64,000 nucleotides of DNA from Arthrobotrys musiformis (Eukaryota > Ascomycota > Orbiliomycetes > Orbiliales > Orbiliaceae): positions 1,984,001 to 2,048,000 of the forward strand of contig JAVHJL010000006.1 in the NCBI GenBank assembly GCA_036971715.1. Reading direction: 5' to 3'. Position numbers and translations under genes: made by a program. This document shows, in pieces, positions 35,663-45,643 of this stretch (positions are counted from its first letter, which is position 1; each line of letters begins with the position of its first letter). The notes beneath the pieces are model-generated. The model ran no database searches and was not told the DNA's origin. It worked only from the letters and a program-made list of their open reading frames with translations.

Positions 35663-37905
35663 ATGCGATTGCTTTTGCAGGAAGAACCGCTAGAAAAAAG
35701 AGTCGTTTGTCGCACGTGCGAGGTTCTTATATAAACCTATCTGTAGAGGTGTCGTGGAGAGACCGGGAGCCCTGCAGGAGCGAGAGAGAGTGTGTGTGGG
35801 TGTGGGTGGGTGGTCGGAAGACGGGTTATAATTATATAAGCAGACACCACTGCTACTGCTACCGCTGTTGTTGCTGCTGCATCAAGGGTCGCCTGGTTAG
35901 AAGCAGTCAATTGAAGGCAGGGGAGATGTATATATCTATATACACAAGATATATATGTATATAGAGAGAGACAACGAAGCCGATGAGTAATACAGATATA
36001 TAATATAGAATGGAATAGAATAGGTGGATGGAGGGGGAGGGAAGAGAGCGAGCAAGCTGCTGCAGCGGGAAGGGCTTTTGAATCGGAGCTAATGCAGCGG
36101 CAGGTCACCGCACATATCAATCAACCGTTTATATGTCTGTATCTACTCACCCGACAGTATATATATTATCCTCTAGATCTATACACTCTCTGTTCTCTAT
36201 TTATCGAGGACAGATAGCTATAGAGAGAGAGAGGAAGAGAAAGAGCCAGCAGATATGCACTTAATTAGATCAGATCGATCTAACTAACTAATATCTGGAC
36301 CTCCCCCGGGCAATAGAAAATAAGACAGGGCCGATGACGTGCGAGCGACTAGGCTGAGTTCGTCCCAAGTGATTTTTTTTGAGAACAGCCGGGGATAATA
36401 TTAAGATTCGAGGGCGAGGGAGAAAAAAAGAGATTGTTTGCAGGTCGGCGAAGACCCAAAGCTGGAAGGAAGAACACTATCAACGGACAAACCTTTTTCT
36501 CTCCAGTCGGTCTACTACTGTTCGATTCACTCTGGCTTCCCGTCTATATTCCTTTTTATTGTATGGTATCTGTGAGGGAAAGGAGAGAGAAAAAACTACT
36601 TGACTCTCACGGGGGCGTAGAAGAAGAGGATCATTGGGTATTATATAAATATATATATATATCAGAAGTATGAGTGGTAATATATCAAAGGAAGAGGTAA
36701 GAGATTAAGTAAGTATTTGGTGAGAAGATGGCGAAAAGACTCCGAGGAAGCAGCTAAGTCGTTAGTTCATGGTTATATTTACCAGACTAACTGCTTCCAC
36801 CGGTGGCGCCACCTGGGTTCTTGTATTTATATGATTTCCATATTCCCTCCTCCCTCCATACATCCATCCGTCCATCCCTTTCGAGCACTCACTGACTTAT
36901 TGTGCGCACTCCGGTGCAGCCCTAGGCCTAACATCCATACATCGTCCTCCATTCAGACATCCGTCCACACATACATCCACACATACATCCATCCACACCG
37001 CACAGCACAGCACAGTCCGAGGGCAGTCCCGTCCTGAGCACAGGATGGCACCGTACGAGTGTGAGTGTGCGAGTGAGAGTGAGAGTGCGAGTGCGAGTGA
37101 GTAGGGGGTATTAGGCCATTCGTGCCCGATATTGGCAGTCATTGCACCATTTTTGTTTTTGTCGCAGGAAAGTGCAGGCTATTTATTGGGAAAACGTGGG
37201 CTATGGCGAACATGCGCCCGGTAATGGCGACATTCCCTTCTGTCTTTTCTGGTCTCGACTCGATTCGACCTCTTTTTGTCGATTTTGCATTGGGCTGGGA
37301 TGGCCTGCCCGTCTTGGATTGGCTGGCTGGCCTGCTCTCTTCCATGCAATTCCAGATCTGGGTTCCGGGGAACTACCAGCTAGAACCACCACCACATGCT
37401 TTGTTCATTCCCATGGCTATTCGGCACGTCCGGGCTTTAGACATGCACTTTGCCTTCATTCAGGTACTGTGGTGTAGTAAGTATATATAATATGTCTGCA
37501 CCTGTGGGTACGATTAGAAGAGTGTATAATTATATTATAAGAATAGTGATCTGTAGAAGCGGTTAGTGCTGTCTATAAGACATATGTTAGTCCATCGCCA
37601 TCTCTGGGGCTCTTTCCTCCAAAATTTAAAAGACCGGGGAAACCAAAAGTAGCTAGCTGTATACTCGCAACTTACTCGATCAAAGACTCATCCATATCAT
37701 TGTTATTCCTTTCCCCGGTGTTTGCCATCGTTTTTGTCTCATTTCGTTTGCAGTCGGCTGTTGCTTTTCCAGAGAGGAAAGCAAAGCGATCAAACTAAGA
37801 CTCCGACCCCGGTTCAAATCCGAGCAATCCTTCTTCCATCATCATTCAACCATCAACCATCATTCAATCAAATCAAATCATACCAAAGCATCACCACCAA
37901 CCGCA
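35663..37905. promoter_or_regulatory. 2.2-kb divergent upstream region, sconB/YAF9
   Basis: This long intergenic region holds many simple repeats: GA/AT runs near 35930-36240, CATCCATACATCCATCC arrays at about 36855-37000, and a GAGTGCGAGT array at about 37060-37100. I see no gene; open frames in it come from low-complexity DNA. A GGTTCAAATCC box near 37811 is not part of a foldable tRNA. Long leaders or upstream regulation of sconB are possible but not shown. Confidence 0.45.
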
Positions 37906-39038
37906 ATGCCGACGCCCTCGAACACAAAGCGCGTCAAAGTACGTCACCCTTGCACCATCCCGTCTGGCTCCGGGACCCCCTTCCCATCACCTCATCTTCT
38001 TGCCTTAACCATCTTGCCTTGACCATCAAGCACTCGCACTAACCATCCATTCCCACAGGGCGTGCAAATATACAGACCCATCGGTATTATTCCCCAAAAT
38101 AAAATACCCATATATTGAAAACACACACACAAAGAAAAAAAGAAAGAAAAGGGAAGAGTGAAAATATTAGGAAAAGAATTTTGACAAAAAATTCCTGACT
38201 CAAAGGAAACATGATTGTATCAAAATAGTCTACGGCAACATCGCCACTCCCATCACAAAGGAGAACAGAACCAGCAACCTCCCGCCGGAGCATACCCACC
38301 GCTGGACCGTCTCCGTCAAGGGCGTCTACGATGAGGATATCTCGTATTTCGTCAAGAGGGTTCAGTTCAAACTGCACGAGACGTACACGAATGCTACTAG
38401 AAGTATGTCCCCCCTCCTCTCACTTACCCCGGATATCGCGTCTTTTATATAAACTTTCACGTATACTCCCGTCCAATCAAAACCGGAAAAAGAAAGGAAT
38501 GGGAGAAGGTGTGGAAAATAAAAGAATCGAAAAAAAAAGTGATCAAGAGGGAAAAAAAAGAGGAAAAAACGCTAAAAATGAGATGATGACAGCCCTCGAC
38601 GCACCTCCCTTCGAAGTCTCCGAAACAGGCTGGGGTGAATTCGACATCCACATCAAAATCTTCTTCCGCACCGAATCCGGCGAAAAGCCCCTCCAGCTCT
38701 ACCACCACCTAACCCTCCACCCCTTCGGCCCCGACAAAGAAATAGCAAAGGAACAAAACCGCCCCGTCCATGCCTATCAATACGAGGAAATCCTCTTCAA
38801 TGAACCAACAGAGGCGATGTACGAGGTCCTTACCTCAAACAAAGCTCCCGAGCTCGCTCCGAAACGCACGGGGAAGATCATGTACGCTCAGGATACGGAG
38901 GGGGAGGAGGAAGACCGTTTAGCCGAGGCGGTCAAGCAAGTCCAGGAGCTCAAGGAGGAGACCAGGAAGAAGCTGATAGACAAGGAGAAAGCATTGGCTG
39001 AGATGAAGGCTGCGACGGGGAAATACCCCAAGTCCTAA
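37906..39038 (+). CDS. YAF9: YEATS-domain protein Yaf9
   Basis: Yaf9 is a reader of acylated histone H3 shared by the NuA4 acetyltransferase and SWR1 (H2A.Z-depositing) complexes. Four exons (37906-37938, 38059-38083, 38229-38402, 38593-39038) give 225 residues. The start MPTPSNTKRVKGVQIYRPIV matches the family. The YEATS fold continues with HTHRWTVSVKG, DISYFVKRVQFKLHETY, PPFEVSETGWGEFDIHIKIF and HHLTLHPFG. A C-terminal coiled coil (VKQVQELKEETRKKL) binds the partner complex. Exon 2 is only 25 nt. Introns of 120, 145 and 190 nt are longer than average here. All junctions keep frame. Confidence 0.94.
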
Positions 39039-39764
39039 ACTTTGTTTTCTCGTTTTTCCCTTCCTTTCTCCACAATATCACAGCCTTCTCCATATTCCCT
39101 CTTTCTCTTACGAGATAGAAAGGGAATGGTATATTATGAGATACTTATCGCTCGCCTGAAAGAACGCAAAGAGGAAAGAACTCCAAGGGCAGAGGGGGAA
39201 AAGGAAAAGGGGATATCACGAAAATAACTCGGATATATATGTCACATTCCTGCATTTATCTCCTCAGCAGGTTTTTTTTCCTTTTCCCTTTTTCCTTTTC
39301 CCTTGAGACTCGAATTTTTGTTACGAAACACGAATGTCCGTAGCGGTCATCACGTCAGAGGAGGGCTGGATCGCATCAGCCTTATGCCACCGCTTCCGCA
39401 TTTTTTCTTTCCTTTTTCCCTTTTTCCTTTTTTCCTGAACCGTCAACGGTCTGCTGTCCTTTTCTTTTTGTGTGACTGTTTTAGATTTCGGAGGGTTCCT
39501 TTTTTTTTTTTTTTTTAAGCCTCGGTGCTGGATTTTGTGATATGATTTCAGAAAAAAATTGGAAAAATCAATAACGTGTACGATACGATACCCATGGGAA
39601 ATTCAAAGACTTTTTTTTTGAGCCGTGATCCATTATACTCCATATAATCATACACACAAACCATTTATTTGCCCTTGTCTATAACCCCCCCCCCCCCCCC
39701 CCCTGTACATTAGCCTCGAAGTCTGGGTAATGTGCTTCATGTAACAAAAACAGGACATGTGACA
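39039..39764. other. intergenic region with homopolymer runs
   Basis: About 730 bp lie between convergent 3' ends of YAF9 and DBP9. They are T- and C-rich, with a 19-C run at 39685-39703. No gene is seen. Confidence 0.55.
39685..39703 (+). repeat. poly(C) run of 19
   Basis: Nineteen consecutive C lie near the DBP9 3' end. Runs this long are unstable, and their length in an assembly is unreliable. Confidence 0.9.
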
Positions 39765-41664
39765 CTACTTCTTCCTCCCAAAGCTCTTCAACGGATCCTT
39801 CCTCTTCCCCACCTTCTTCCCCTTCTGCTTTCCCTTCCCCCTAGCCGACTTCCTACTCCCCACCTTAAACGGCACGCTACCGCCACTGCCGCCCGCCTGC
39901 GTCAAGCCCAAGCCGGCCGCCTTCCCCTTCCCCAGCAAATACTCCGGCACCCTCTTCATATGCTGCTGCACCCTGACGACCTTAATCTCCCTATCATGTC
40001 TCAAATGCCTCAAATCCTCCGGATTCTCCTCAAAATGGCGTTTTAACTTCTCGCTGGCGACCAATTCCGCCCTCAACTCCTTCATCCTGGCGTTCTGAAC
40101 TGCGACTTTTGTAACCGCGCGTAGCGCATCGTCCATGCGGTATCTAAACGCCTCCAACTGCTTCATATCGAAATTATACGGCTTAACCTCGCGGTTGAGT
40201 TTCATCTGTTGTTTTTTGATCCTTTCCAGGATTTTTTCGTCGTTGATGGAGGTTGCGACGGATGTGGGGCGGTGTTTGCCGTAGAGTGATTTCGGGACGT
40301 AGAATGATAGCGCCATGCCCGAGTTATTCGCCCTGGCGGTGCGGCCGATCCTGTGGGTGTAGGATTTGGCGGAAAGCGGGAGGTCGAAGTTTAGCACGCA
40401 GGTGACGTTTTGGAAGTCCACGCCGCGGGAGACGCCGTACTCCGCATCCCGTTTTCTCGGCTTCGACTTTTTCGATTTCTTCTTCTTTTTGGGTGGTGCG
40501 TCGGTGCCTTCCATTACCGTATCCTCGTCTCCTTCGACATCTTCTTCTTCTTCTTCTTCGTCCTCGTCGCCGATGATTTCGTTTTCGTCCGTGGCGATGA
40601 TGATTTCGTATACATTCTTGTTGAACTCTCGGACGATGTGTAGTCGTGAATTCACCGGTAATTCCGAGTTCAGCACGCAGGCTCTGATGCCGAATTGCTC
40701 CAGGAAGAGACGGAGGCGGTAGCATCTATCCACGTCCGCGACGAAGATTATGGATTTCCCCTTGATGAGCTTGAGTTTGAAGATCACATACAACAGCAGG
40801 AATTTCGTGTCCTCGCCCGTGCTATATCCACATATTAGCCAAAAAAAAAATCCTTAGAACCGTAGAAATAAGGGAGAAATACCTGATATAAAACTGCTTC
40901 ACCCCCTCGCCTTCCCCGGCCTCCTCCACGGGATCGGGTTTATACACAAACGGATGCCTACAAAACAACTTCTCCAATCCCTGAACATCATCCGTCAACG
41001 TCGCAGACATGAGGAACGTCTGCACGCCCTTCGGTAACGCCCCGGAGAGGATTTGCATATCATTCTCATGGCCGTAGGAGAGGATTAAATCCGCCTCATC
41101 GATGACTAAATACTTCAATGACGACAACGACAGCGTTTCCGTATTAAAATGTATCGCTGCCCGCGAGGGGGTTGATATCAAGATCTTGGGGTGGGAGAGG
41201 AGGAGGGATCTGTTCCACCACCAACGTTATTAGCTTATTTAAATAGTTATAGAGAGAAGGAGAACGTACTGCTGGATGGAATCGGATATATTCCTGGCGA
41301 TATTGACCGCCGTAACCTCCTTCCCGCAGAACTTGGTATAGCCTTCGACGACTTTAAACACCTGATCCGCCAACTCCCTCGTCGGCACCAAAATCAGTGC
41401 TTCCGTAGCTTCTTCTTTTTCTCCATCGCTTTGTGAGAGGATCCGGTGCAGGATGGGGAGGAGGTATGCAGCCGTCTTGCCCGATCCCGTCTTCGCGCGC
41501 GCGAGGATGTCTTTGCCCTCCAGCGCCGGTGGGATGACGGATTGCTGCACGGGGGTTGGGGTGGAGTAGTTTAGCGTTGCTATTGCCTGCAGCAGACGGG
41601 GGTCCAGAGGGAGGGAGGTGAAGGTTTGCGGGGACCAGTCTGTGTCGGAGAGTTTGCGCTTCAT
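39765..41664 (-). CDS. DBP9: DEAD-box ATP-dependent RNA helicase Dbp9
   Basis: Dbp9 is a nucleolar helicase needed for 60S ribosomal subunit assembly. Three exons (41664-41270, 41209-40883, 40821-39765) give 592 residues. Motifs in order: Q-motif region ([17 protein letters not shown]), Walker [37 protein letters not shown] and [10 protein letters not shown]. The first residues [20 protein letters not shown] and the family-specific YGHENDM and [17 protein letters not shown] mark Dbp9 rather than another DEAD-box protein. A long acidic then Lys-rich insert (about 330-370) separates the C-terminal helicase motifs, as known in Dbp9. The tail is basic ([15 protein letters not shown]). The start is 198 bp from the APH gene on the other strand. 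Confidence 0.95.
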
Positions 41665-41862
41665 GATTATATTACTGTGGTTGTATGTCGGTTGTGGTAT
41701 TTTTGAGGGAGGAAAGGTTTGAAGGTTTTTCTTTGGGTTTTTTTTTTTGGTTTGCGCGGAAGTTGCGATTGGAAAGTCTTGGCGGCGGCTGATTGCCTAC
41801 TAGCTTCGACTTTGTTCTAAAATACGTTTGGCTTTAACCCCACCCCCACTATCGCGCACCAA
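41665..41862. promoter_or_regulatory. very short divergent promoter, DBP9/APH kinase
   Basis: 198 bp separate the two starts. The stretch contains a T-run (GGTTTTTTTTTTTGG) toward DBP9 and a CCCCACCCCC run toward the kinase gene. Confidence 0.4.
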
Positions 41863-42657
41863 ATGCAATCCCCGGCACGCCTTACAGAACCTGATCTAAA
41901 TAACGCCCCGGTCATCTATGGGTCAGAATACGGCGGTAGAAAACTAGTAAGACTCGGTGACAAGGCCATCAAATATGGCTTTGACATATCCCAGCAAGAA
42001 GCGGACACGATGACATTTGTCCGCACCCACACATCCATCCCAGTTCCCCGTGTTTATGACTTCTATCATGATGAGAAAGGGCGCGGGTACATCGTCATGG
42101 ACTATATCCGGGGCGACACACTGGAGAACCGCTGGAAGCACCTCGACAGTGTCGCAAAAGACAAGATTGCCGCACAGCTGCGACGCTACATGGACGAACT
42201 GCGTCGCATCCCAGCACCGTCGCCTGTATACATTGGCGGCGTGAACAGGACGCAGGCTCATGATCTACGGAATGGAATCGCGCTGGGGGGGCCTTTCGTG
42301 TCGGAAACGGAGTTTAATGAATGGCTGCTTGGTCGAGTTCTACCGCAGATTCAACACACGCTGGTCGTCCCGTATCTCCGAGAGCAGCTTGTGGCACAGA
42401 CAGCGAGGAAGGCACATGCGATTGTGTTTACACATTCGGACTTTCATCCGAGGAATATTATGGTCGAGGGCGATGAGGTTGTCGGGTGGCTGGATTGGGA
42501 GGTCGCTGGGTGGTTCCCGGAACACTGGGAGTTCATCAAAGCGATGAAGCCCGTGAAGACCGACTGGCCAGAGTACTTGGCGGTGGTCATAGATGAACAT
42601 CTGGACGAATATATACTTGATTCGGTGTTGAACATGTATTTGGACCGTTTTAAATAG
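41863..42657 (+). CDS. APH-type phosphotransferase, active-site residues intact
   Basis: A single exon gives 264 residues of the aminoglycoside-phosphotransferase/choline-kinase-like family, widespread in fungi with unknown small-molecule substrates. The ATP lobe shows an AIKYG lysine region and a hinge at IVMDYIRGDTL. The catalytic loop THSDFHPRNI places the Asp at residue 193 and the Asn at 198, and the metal-binding Asp sits at 211 (GWLDWEVAGW). All the family's key residues are present, so activity is expected. YIGGVN and EFNEWLL are shared with the convergent neighbour, which lacks the catalytic Asp. The gene lacks introns, unlike most of the window. Confidence 0.88.
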   Translation: MQSPARLTEPDLNNAPVIYGSEYGGRKLVRLGDKAIKYGFDISQQEADTMTFVRTHTSIPVPRVYDFYHDEKGRGYIVMDYIRGDTLENRWKHLDSVAKDKIAAQLRRYMDELRRIPAPSPVYIGGVNRTQAHDLRNGIALGGPFVSETEFNEWLLGRVLPQIQHTLVVPYLREQLVAQTARKAHAIVFTHSDFHPRNIMVEGDEVVGWLDWEVAGWFPEHWEFIKAMKPVKTDWPEYLAVVIDEHLDEYILDSVLNMYLDRFK

Positions 42658-42813
42658 GCAAGATTTATCACAGGTTAGGAGGATGCTCTGGAAGAAGCTC
42701 CAACATAGCTAGCACGAGGGGGTGGTCAGCGTTTACCTGTAAATTTTACAATCGTAGGTCGCCAGGCAGTCATTATAGTCTTGAGGCTTCTTGTTCCAAG
42801 ACTAACATGCGTG

Positions 42814-43767
42814 CTAGTGGTTCAGTGCTAGTTTATAAAACTCCGCCAGAAGAACTTCTTCCTTATATTCCGGAAGACACAACGCCACCATCTCCGCGCA
42901 GCCGTCTGGCGAACAAAACCCTTGCTCCATAGCTTTAACAAACTCCCAGTACTCCGGATACCACCCAGCAGATGACCAATCCAGTATTCCCACAACCTCC
43001 CAGCGGTCATCTCCTTGTTTTCGCACGAGAATATTGTGCGGGTACATCCCACCATGCGTAAACACAATGCGATATCCCTTCTGCCCCCTCAGCTTGGCCA
43101 TTGAATCCTTGATGTGCGCCTTAATCTTTGCCGGCAACGCTGTGATCGTGGTGCTCAACAGCCAGTCTTCGAATTCCACTATTGAAGAAACAGCTTCGCC
43201 GGTAGCAGGGACGCCGAGCTTGTTCAGTCTGACGTCTCTGAGGGGGCCTCCGCTCACCCCACCAATATACGCCGGCACCGGTGGCTCTAGCGCCCGCAGT
43301 TCAGCTAGGTAAGCCCGGAGCTGAGCTTCGACCTCTGCTTTTTGCAAAGGGTTGAGGTGCGGCCAGGCATCGGAGAGCCGCGTTCCTTCAATATACGACA
43401 TGCATATCATGGTCTTCTTCGTGCTGTCGTCGACCTTTGAAAAGATTACAGAGGGAATTGGTATTTTTGTCTGCTGCCGAACGAGCAGCATGGCGGCCGC
43501 CTCGGCCGGCGAGGTCAGCCAGGAGCACTTAACGACGTTCGACGCATCGGCAGATTTGTAGACGGTGGCTTTGGCGTGTTCAGCGCGTGTGTAGCATTTC
43601 GGGAGCCAGTCGCGGTCGATGTATGCTTGGATCCGCTTTTTATCAACGGTGACACTAACAATGCTGTCGGGGAGGGTGCGGGGATTTAGAGGCGAGTATC
43701 TTGGACCTTCTAGATCCGACGCGCTGATGTGAACCGGACCTTGGCTCGGTAGATCAAGAGTTGCCAT
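42814..43767 (-). CDS. APH-family protein lacking the catalytic Asp
   Basis: A single exon gives 317 residues of the same APH family as the convergent gene 157 bp away. It shares the hinge region (MICMSYIEGTRL), AYIGGVSGG, EFEDWLL and ILDWSSAGWYPEYWEF, which keeps the metal-binding Asp at 263. The catalytic loop reads THGGMYPHNI: Gly240, codon at 43048-43050, stands where Asp is expected, while the Asn (245) is kept. The change from an Asp codon needs at least two base changes if the codon is read as GGG. The gene is otherwise intact, so it looks like a maintained pseudoenzyme or a recently inactivated copy. About 40 extra N-terminal residues precede the kinase-like region. Confidence 0.85.
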   Translation of the reverse strand: MATLDLPSQGPVHISASDLEGPRYSPLNPRTLPDSIVSVTVDKKRIQAYIDRDWLPKCYTRAEHAKATVYKSADASNVVKCSWLTSPAEAAAMLLVRQQTKIPIPSVIFSKVDDSTKKTMICMSYIEGTRLSDAWPHLNPLQKAEVEAQLRAYLAELRALEPPVPAYIGGVSGGPLRDVRLNKLGVPATGEAVSSIVEFEDWLLSTTITALPAKIKAHIKDSMAKLRGQKGYRIVFTHGGMYPHNILVRKQGDDRWEVVGILDWSSAGWYPEYWEFVKAMEQGFCSPDGCAEMVALCLPEYKEEVLLAEFYKLALNH

Positions 43768-44087
43768 GATTTAGATGGAAGGGTATCAGTTACTCTGTGC
43801 ACCTGCAAGTACTTAAGTAGGTACTTTGGCGCTTAAAATTATTAAAATAGCTCTACTTATGGTGTTTGCTTCGTAGAACAAACATTTATATGGCACAGAT
43901 TCGTTATACCCGACTGATAAAATAAATTTATATAAATAAAAGTCGGGACTATTGAGAACGCCGGCGCTTAGCACTCCACTGCCCTCTAGACATAATTTGT
44001 AGCCGACGGTTTTCACAGGGGCAGTAGTCTCGGTACACTTTATCTATAATACCATCGATATTGTCGAATCACACTCTAAAGTACAAC
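43768..44087. promoter_or_regulatory. divergent upstream region
   Basis: 320 bp lie between the APH-like gene and the small gene at 44088. It is AT-rich and carries AAGTACTTAAGTAGGTACTT, a near-palindromic word of the kind seen in the deserts. Confidence 0.4.
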
Positions 44088-44507
44088 ATGGAGGCGCGTA
44101 TCTACATTGCCGTATTCAAGGGAGACCCTATCGACCTAACAGAGTACCGCCACACCGCAATTGTGCTCGAAATCGATGGTCGAGAAACCATGCTTCATGT
44201 TAAAGGAGGGCACGGATTCTTTCAATACGAAGAACAGACTAGAATGGAGTCAGTGCGACTCAGCCGTTCTCTAGCACCCGGTGGTTTAATACACGTCGCA
44301 AACATTTCTTCCAGTGATGCGAATGATTTCAGATCGATCGTCGCGGACACGGCCGTCAACAATGATGAAAGAGCCTGGAATTGTCAGAATTTTGTGGGGG
44401 ATGCGCTGAAGCGGGTGCAGAGCCGTCATCTCATCACAAAGGAACAATATCTTGGGGCCGTCGATGAAATGGTCACAATCATTCTTGAAGCCACTGACAA
44501 GGACTAG
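44088..44507 (+). CDS. small protein with conserved-looking His and Cys blocks
   Basis: A single exon gives 139 residues. The frame is open further upstream, but 44088 is the first ATG. Visible features are a beta-rich start (RIYIAVFKGD), YRHTAIVLEIDG, MLHVKGGHGFFQYE and a distinctive AWNCQNFVGDALKRV segment. The order of a His in a strand and later a Cys at a helix start resembles small papain-like folds such as NlpC/P60 or LRAT, but that comparison is inference from pattern only. Similar WNCQN-type small proteins occur in other Pezizomycotina as uncharacterised families. It has no signal peptide or membrane segment. It belongs to a run of three small intronless genes. Confidence 0.72.
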   Translation: MEARIYIAVFKGDPIDLTEYRHTAIVLEIDGRETMLHVKGGHGFFQYEEQTRMESVRLSRSLAPGGLIHVANISSSDANDFRSIVADTAVNNDERAWNCQNFVGDALKRVQSRHLITKEQYLGAVDEMVTIILEATDKD

Positions 44508-44595
44508 TGGAAGCAAGAGAACTTCTGAGTTATCTGCTGCGGAATTGGCCGTCGAGCGGGGTTGGGAGCTGTACGTGGGTCTTTGAACTTAGTCG

Positions 44596-44668
44596 CTTAG
44601 TTAAATTTGGCTGTCTGGTTAGATTTGGTCTCGCGGTGGTTAGATTTGGTTGTCTGGTTAGATTTGGG
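44596..44668 (+). repeat. degenerate tandem GGTTAGATTTGG units
   Basis: Four imperfect units read TTAAATTTGG or TTAGATTTGG separated by CTGTCTGG, TCTCGCGGTGG and TTGTCTGG. The spacers are themselves related. It lies directly left of the dispersed repeat copy and may be part of the same element. Confidence 0.55.
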
Positions 44669-44686
44669 TACCACAAATTCTGTAAA

Positions 44687-44848
44687 CAATTAGCAGTTAT
44701 ATTTTAAATGAGCGAATGTTGCATATTTAACCAAAAATATATTAAAAGTTTCAGCTAATAGATTTATAATTTAATGCCGTATGTCTAGGGTTATCCTTTT
44801 TCTGAAAGAGGGGATGGGGTGGGAATTAGAACGTGGGGTTCAGCTGGT
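44687..44848 (+). repeat. dispersed repeat, AT-mutated copy
   Basis: This is a shorter version of the repeat at 739-937, with an internal deletion of about 35 bp. In the best-aligned stretch (44711 to about 44770), nearly all differences are G to A or C to T in this copy. That one-way pattern is the signature of repeat-induced point mutation (RIP). Confidence 0.75.
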
Positions 44849-45176
44849 CATATAAAAATCCCAATCCGAACCTCGATACCATATACTTTAGATATATCAG
44901 ATGTATATGATATGCCATATCTAGAATAGTTTATATAAAGAAAGGGCTTCACTAATGAGAAATTTATGCATTCTATGTACATATCCTACACCGGTATCAT
45001 CTCCACCCCGAATCTACCGTAAACTCCCCAAACCCCCCATCGGCCATCCAAAGGGCAATACCAAAGATCTTATAATCCCAAGCTCCCCAGTATTCTATTG
45101 TATGAATATCCAAGCTTCAAAACTTAACCCCCCTGTAACTTCATAATCCACGAAGAAGAAGAAGAGAGGGAAAATA

Positions 45177-45643
45177 TCACTCCTCCCCAACAGGCGTCGC
45201 CTTGGTCTTCAACTGAATCCCATGCCACCCTTTAATCTCCTCCGCCAGAATCCCCTGCACCTCCCGATGCATCTTCAACGTCGTCAATCCCCTAAACTTC
45301 GGCGACTCGATTTCAACAGCATACATCGACCCGCAGCCGCCGGAGATATCTTTCACCTATTCCCACCCAAATAATTAATAAAAAAAAAGCTTCTTGAGAA
45401 AGCAGTAATGTAGATGATGAATACACACATCTCCATATGTAAGGAAGGGAAGGTACTCACATCCAACCGACTGGGCCTCAACCCCACCCTCAACTTCTCG
45501 AAAACCCCCGCCTCCTTCTCATCCAAATGCTCCGGCACCCCTTCAACCGGTCCCCTCAGCGCCACCGCAGTCGAAAACGCCCTCGGGAGAAGATTATGTC
45601 CAACCGAACCCACCCTCCTCGCAAACACCCTCAAACCCGACAT
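45177..45643 (-). CDS. BOL3: mitochondrial BolA-like protein (Bol3)
   Basis: Bol3 works in the mitochondrial matrix, late in delivery of 4Fe-4S clusters to client enzymes such as lipoate synthase. Two exons (45643-45461 and 45356-45177) give 120 residues. The N-terminus (FARRVGSVGHNLLPRAFSTA) is a basic mitochondrial presequence. The BolA domain shows VKDISGGCGSMYAVEIESPK, FRGLTTLKMHREV and EEIKGWHGIQLKT, with the cluster-ligand Cys and His of the BOLA3/Bol3 type. The 104-nt intron falls in phase 0 within RLDV. Length and motifs fit Bol3/Aim1. Confidence 0.93.

Larger units (their letters stand above)
44508..45176. other. intergenic region with repeat copies
   Basis: This stretch holds a short tandem array of GGTTAGATTTGG-type units (about 44596-44668, one containing TTGGTCTCG), then the AT-mutated copy of the dispersed repeat. 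No gene is seen. Confidence 0.6.

Noticed and set aside
37795..37830. GGTTCAAATCC resembles a tRNA B box
   Set aside because: The T-arm pairs over only about three bases, no A box or acceptor stem can be placed upstream, and the word lies in the YAF9 leader.
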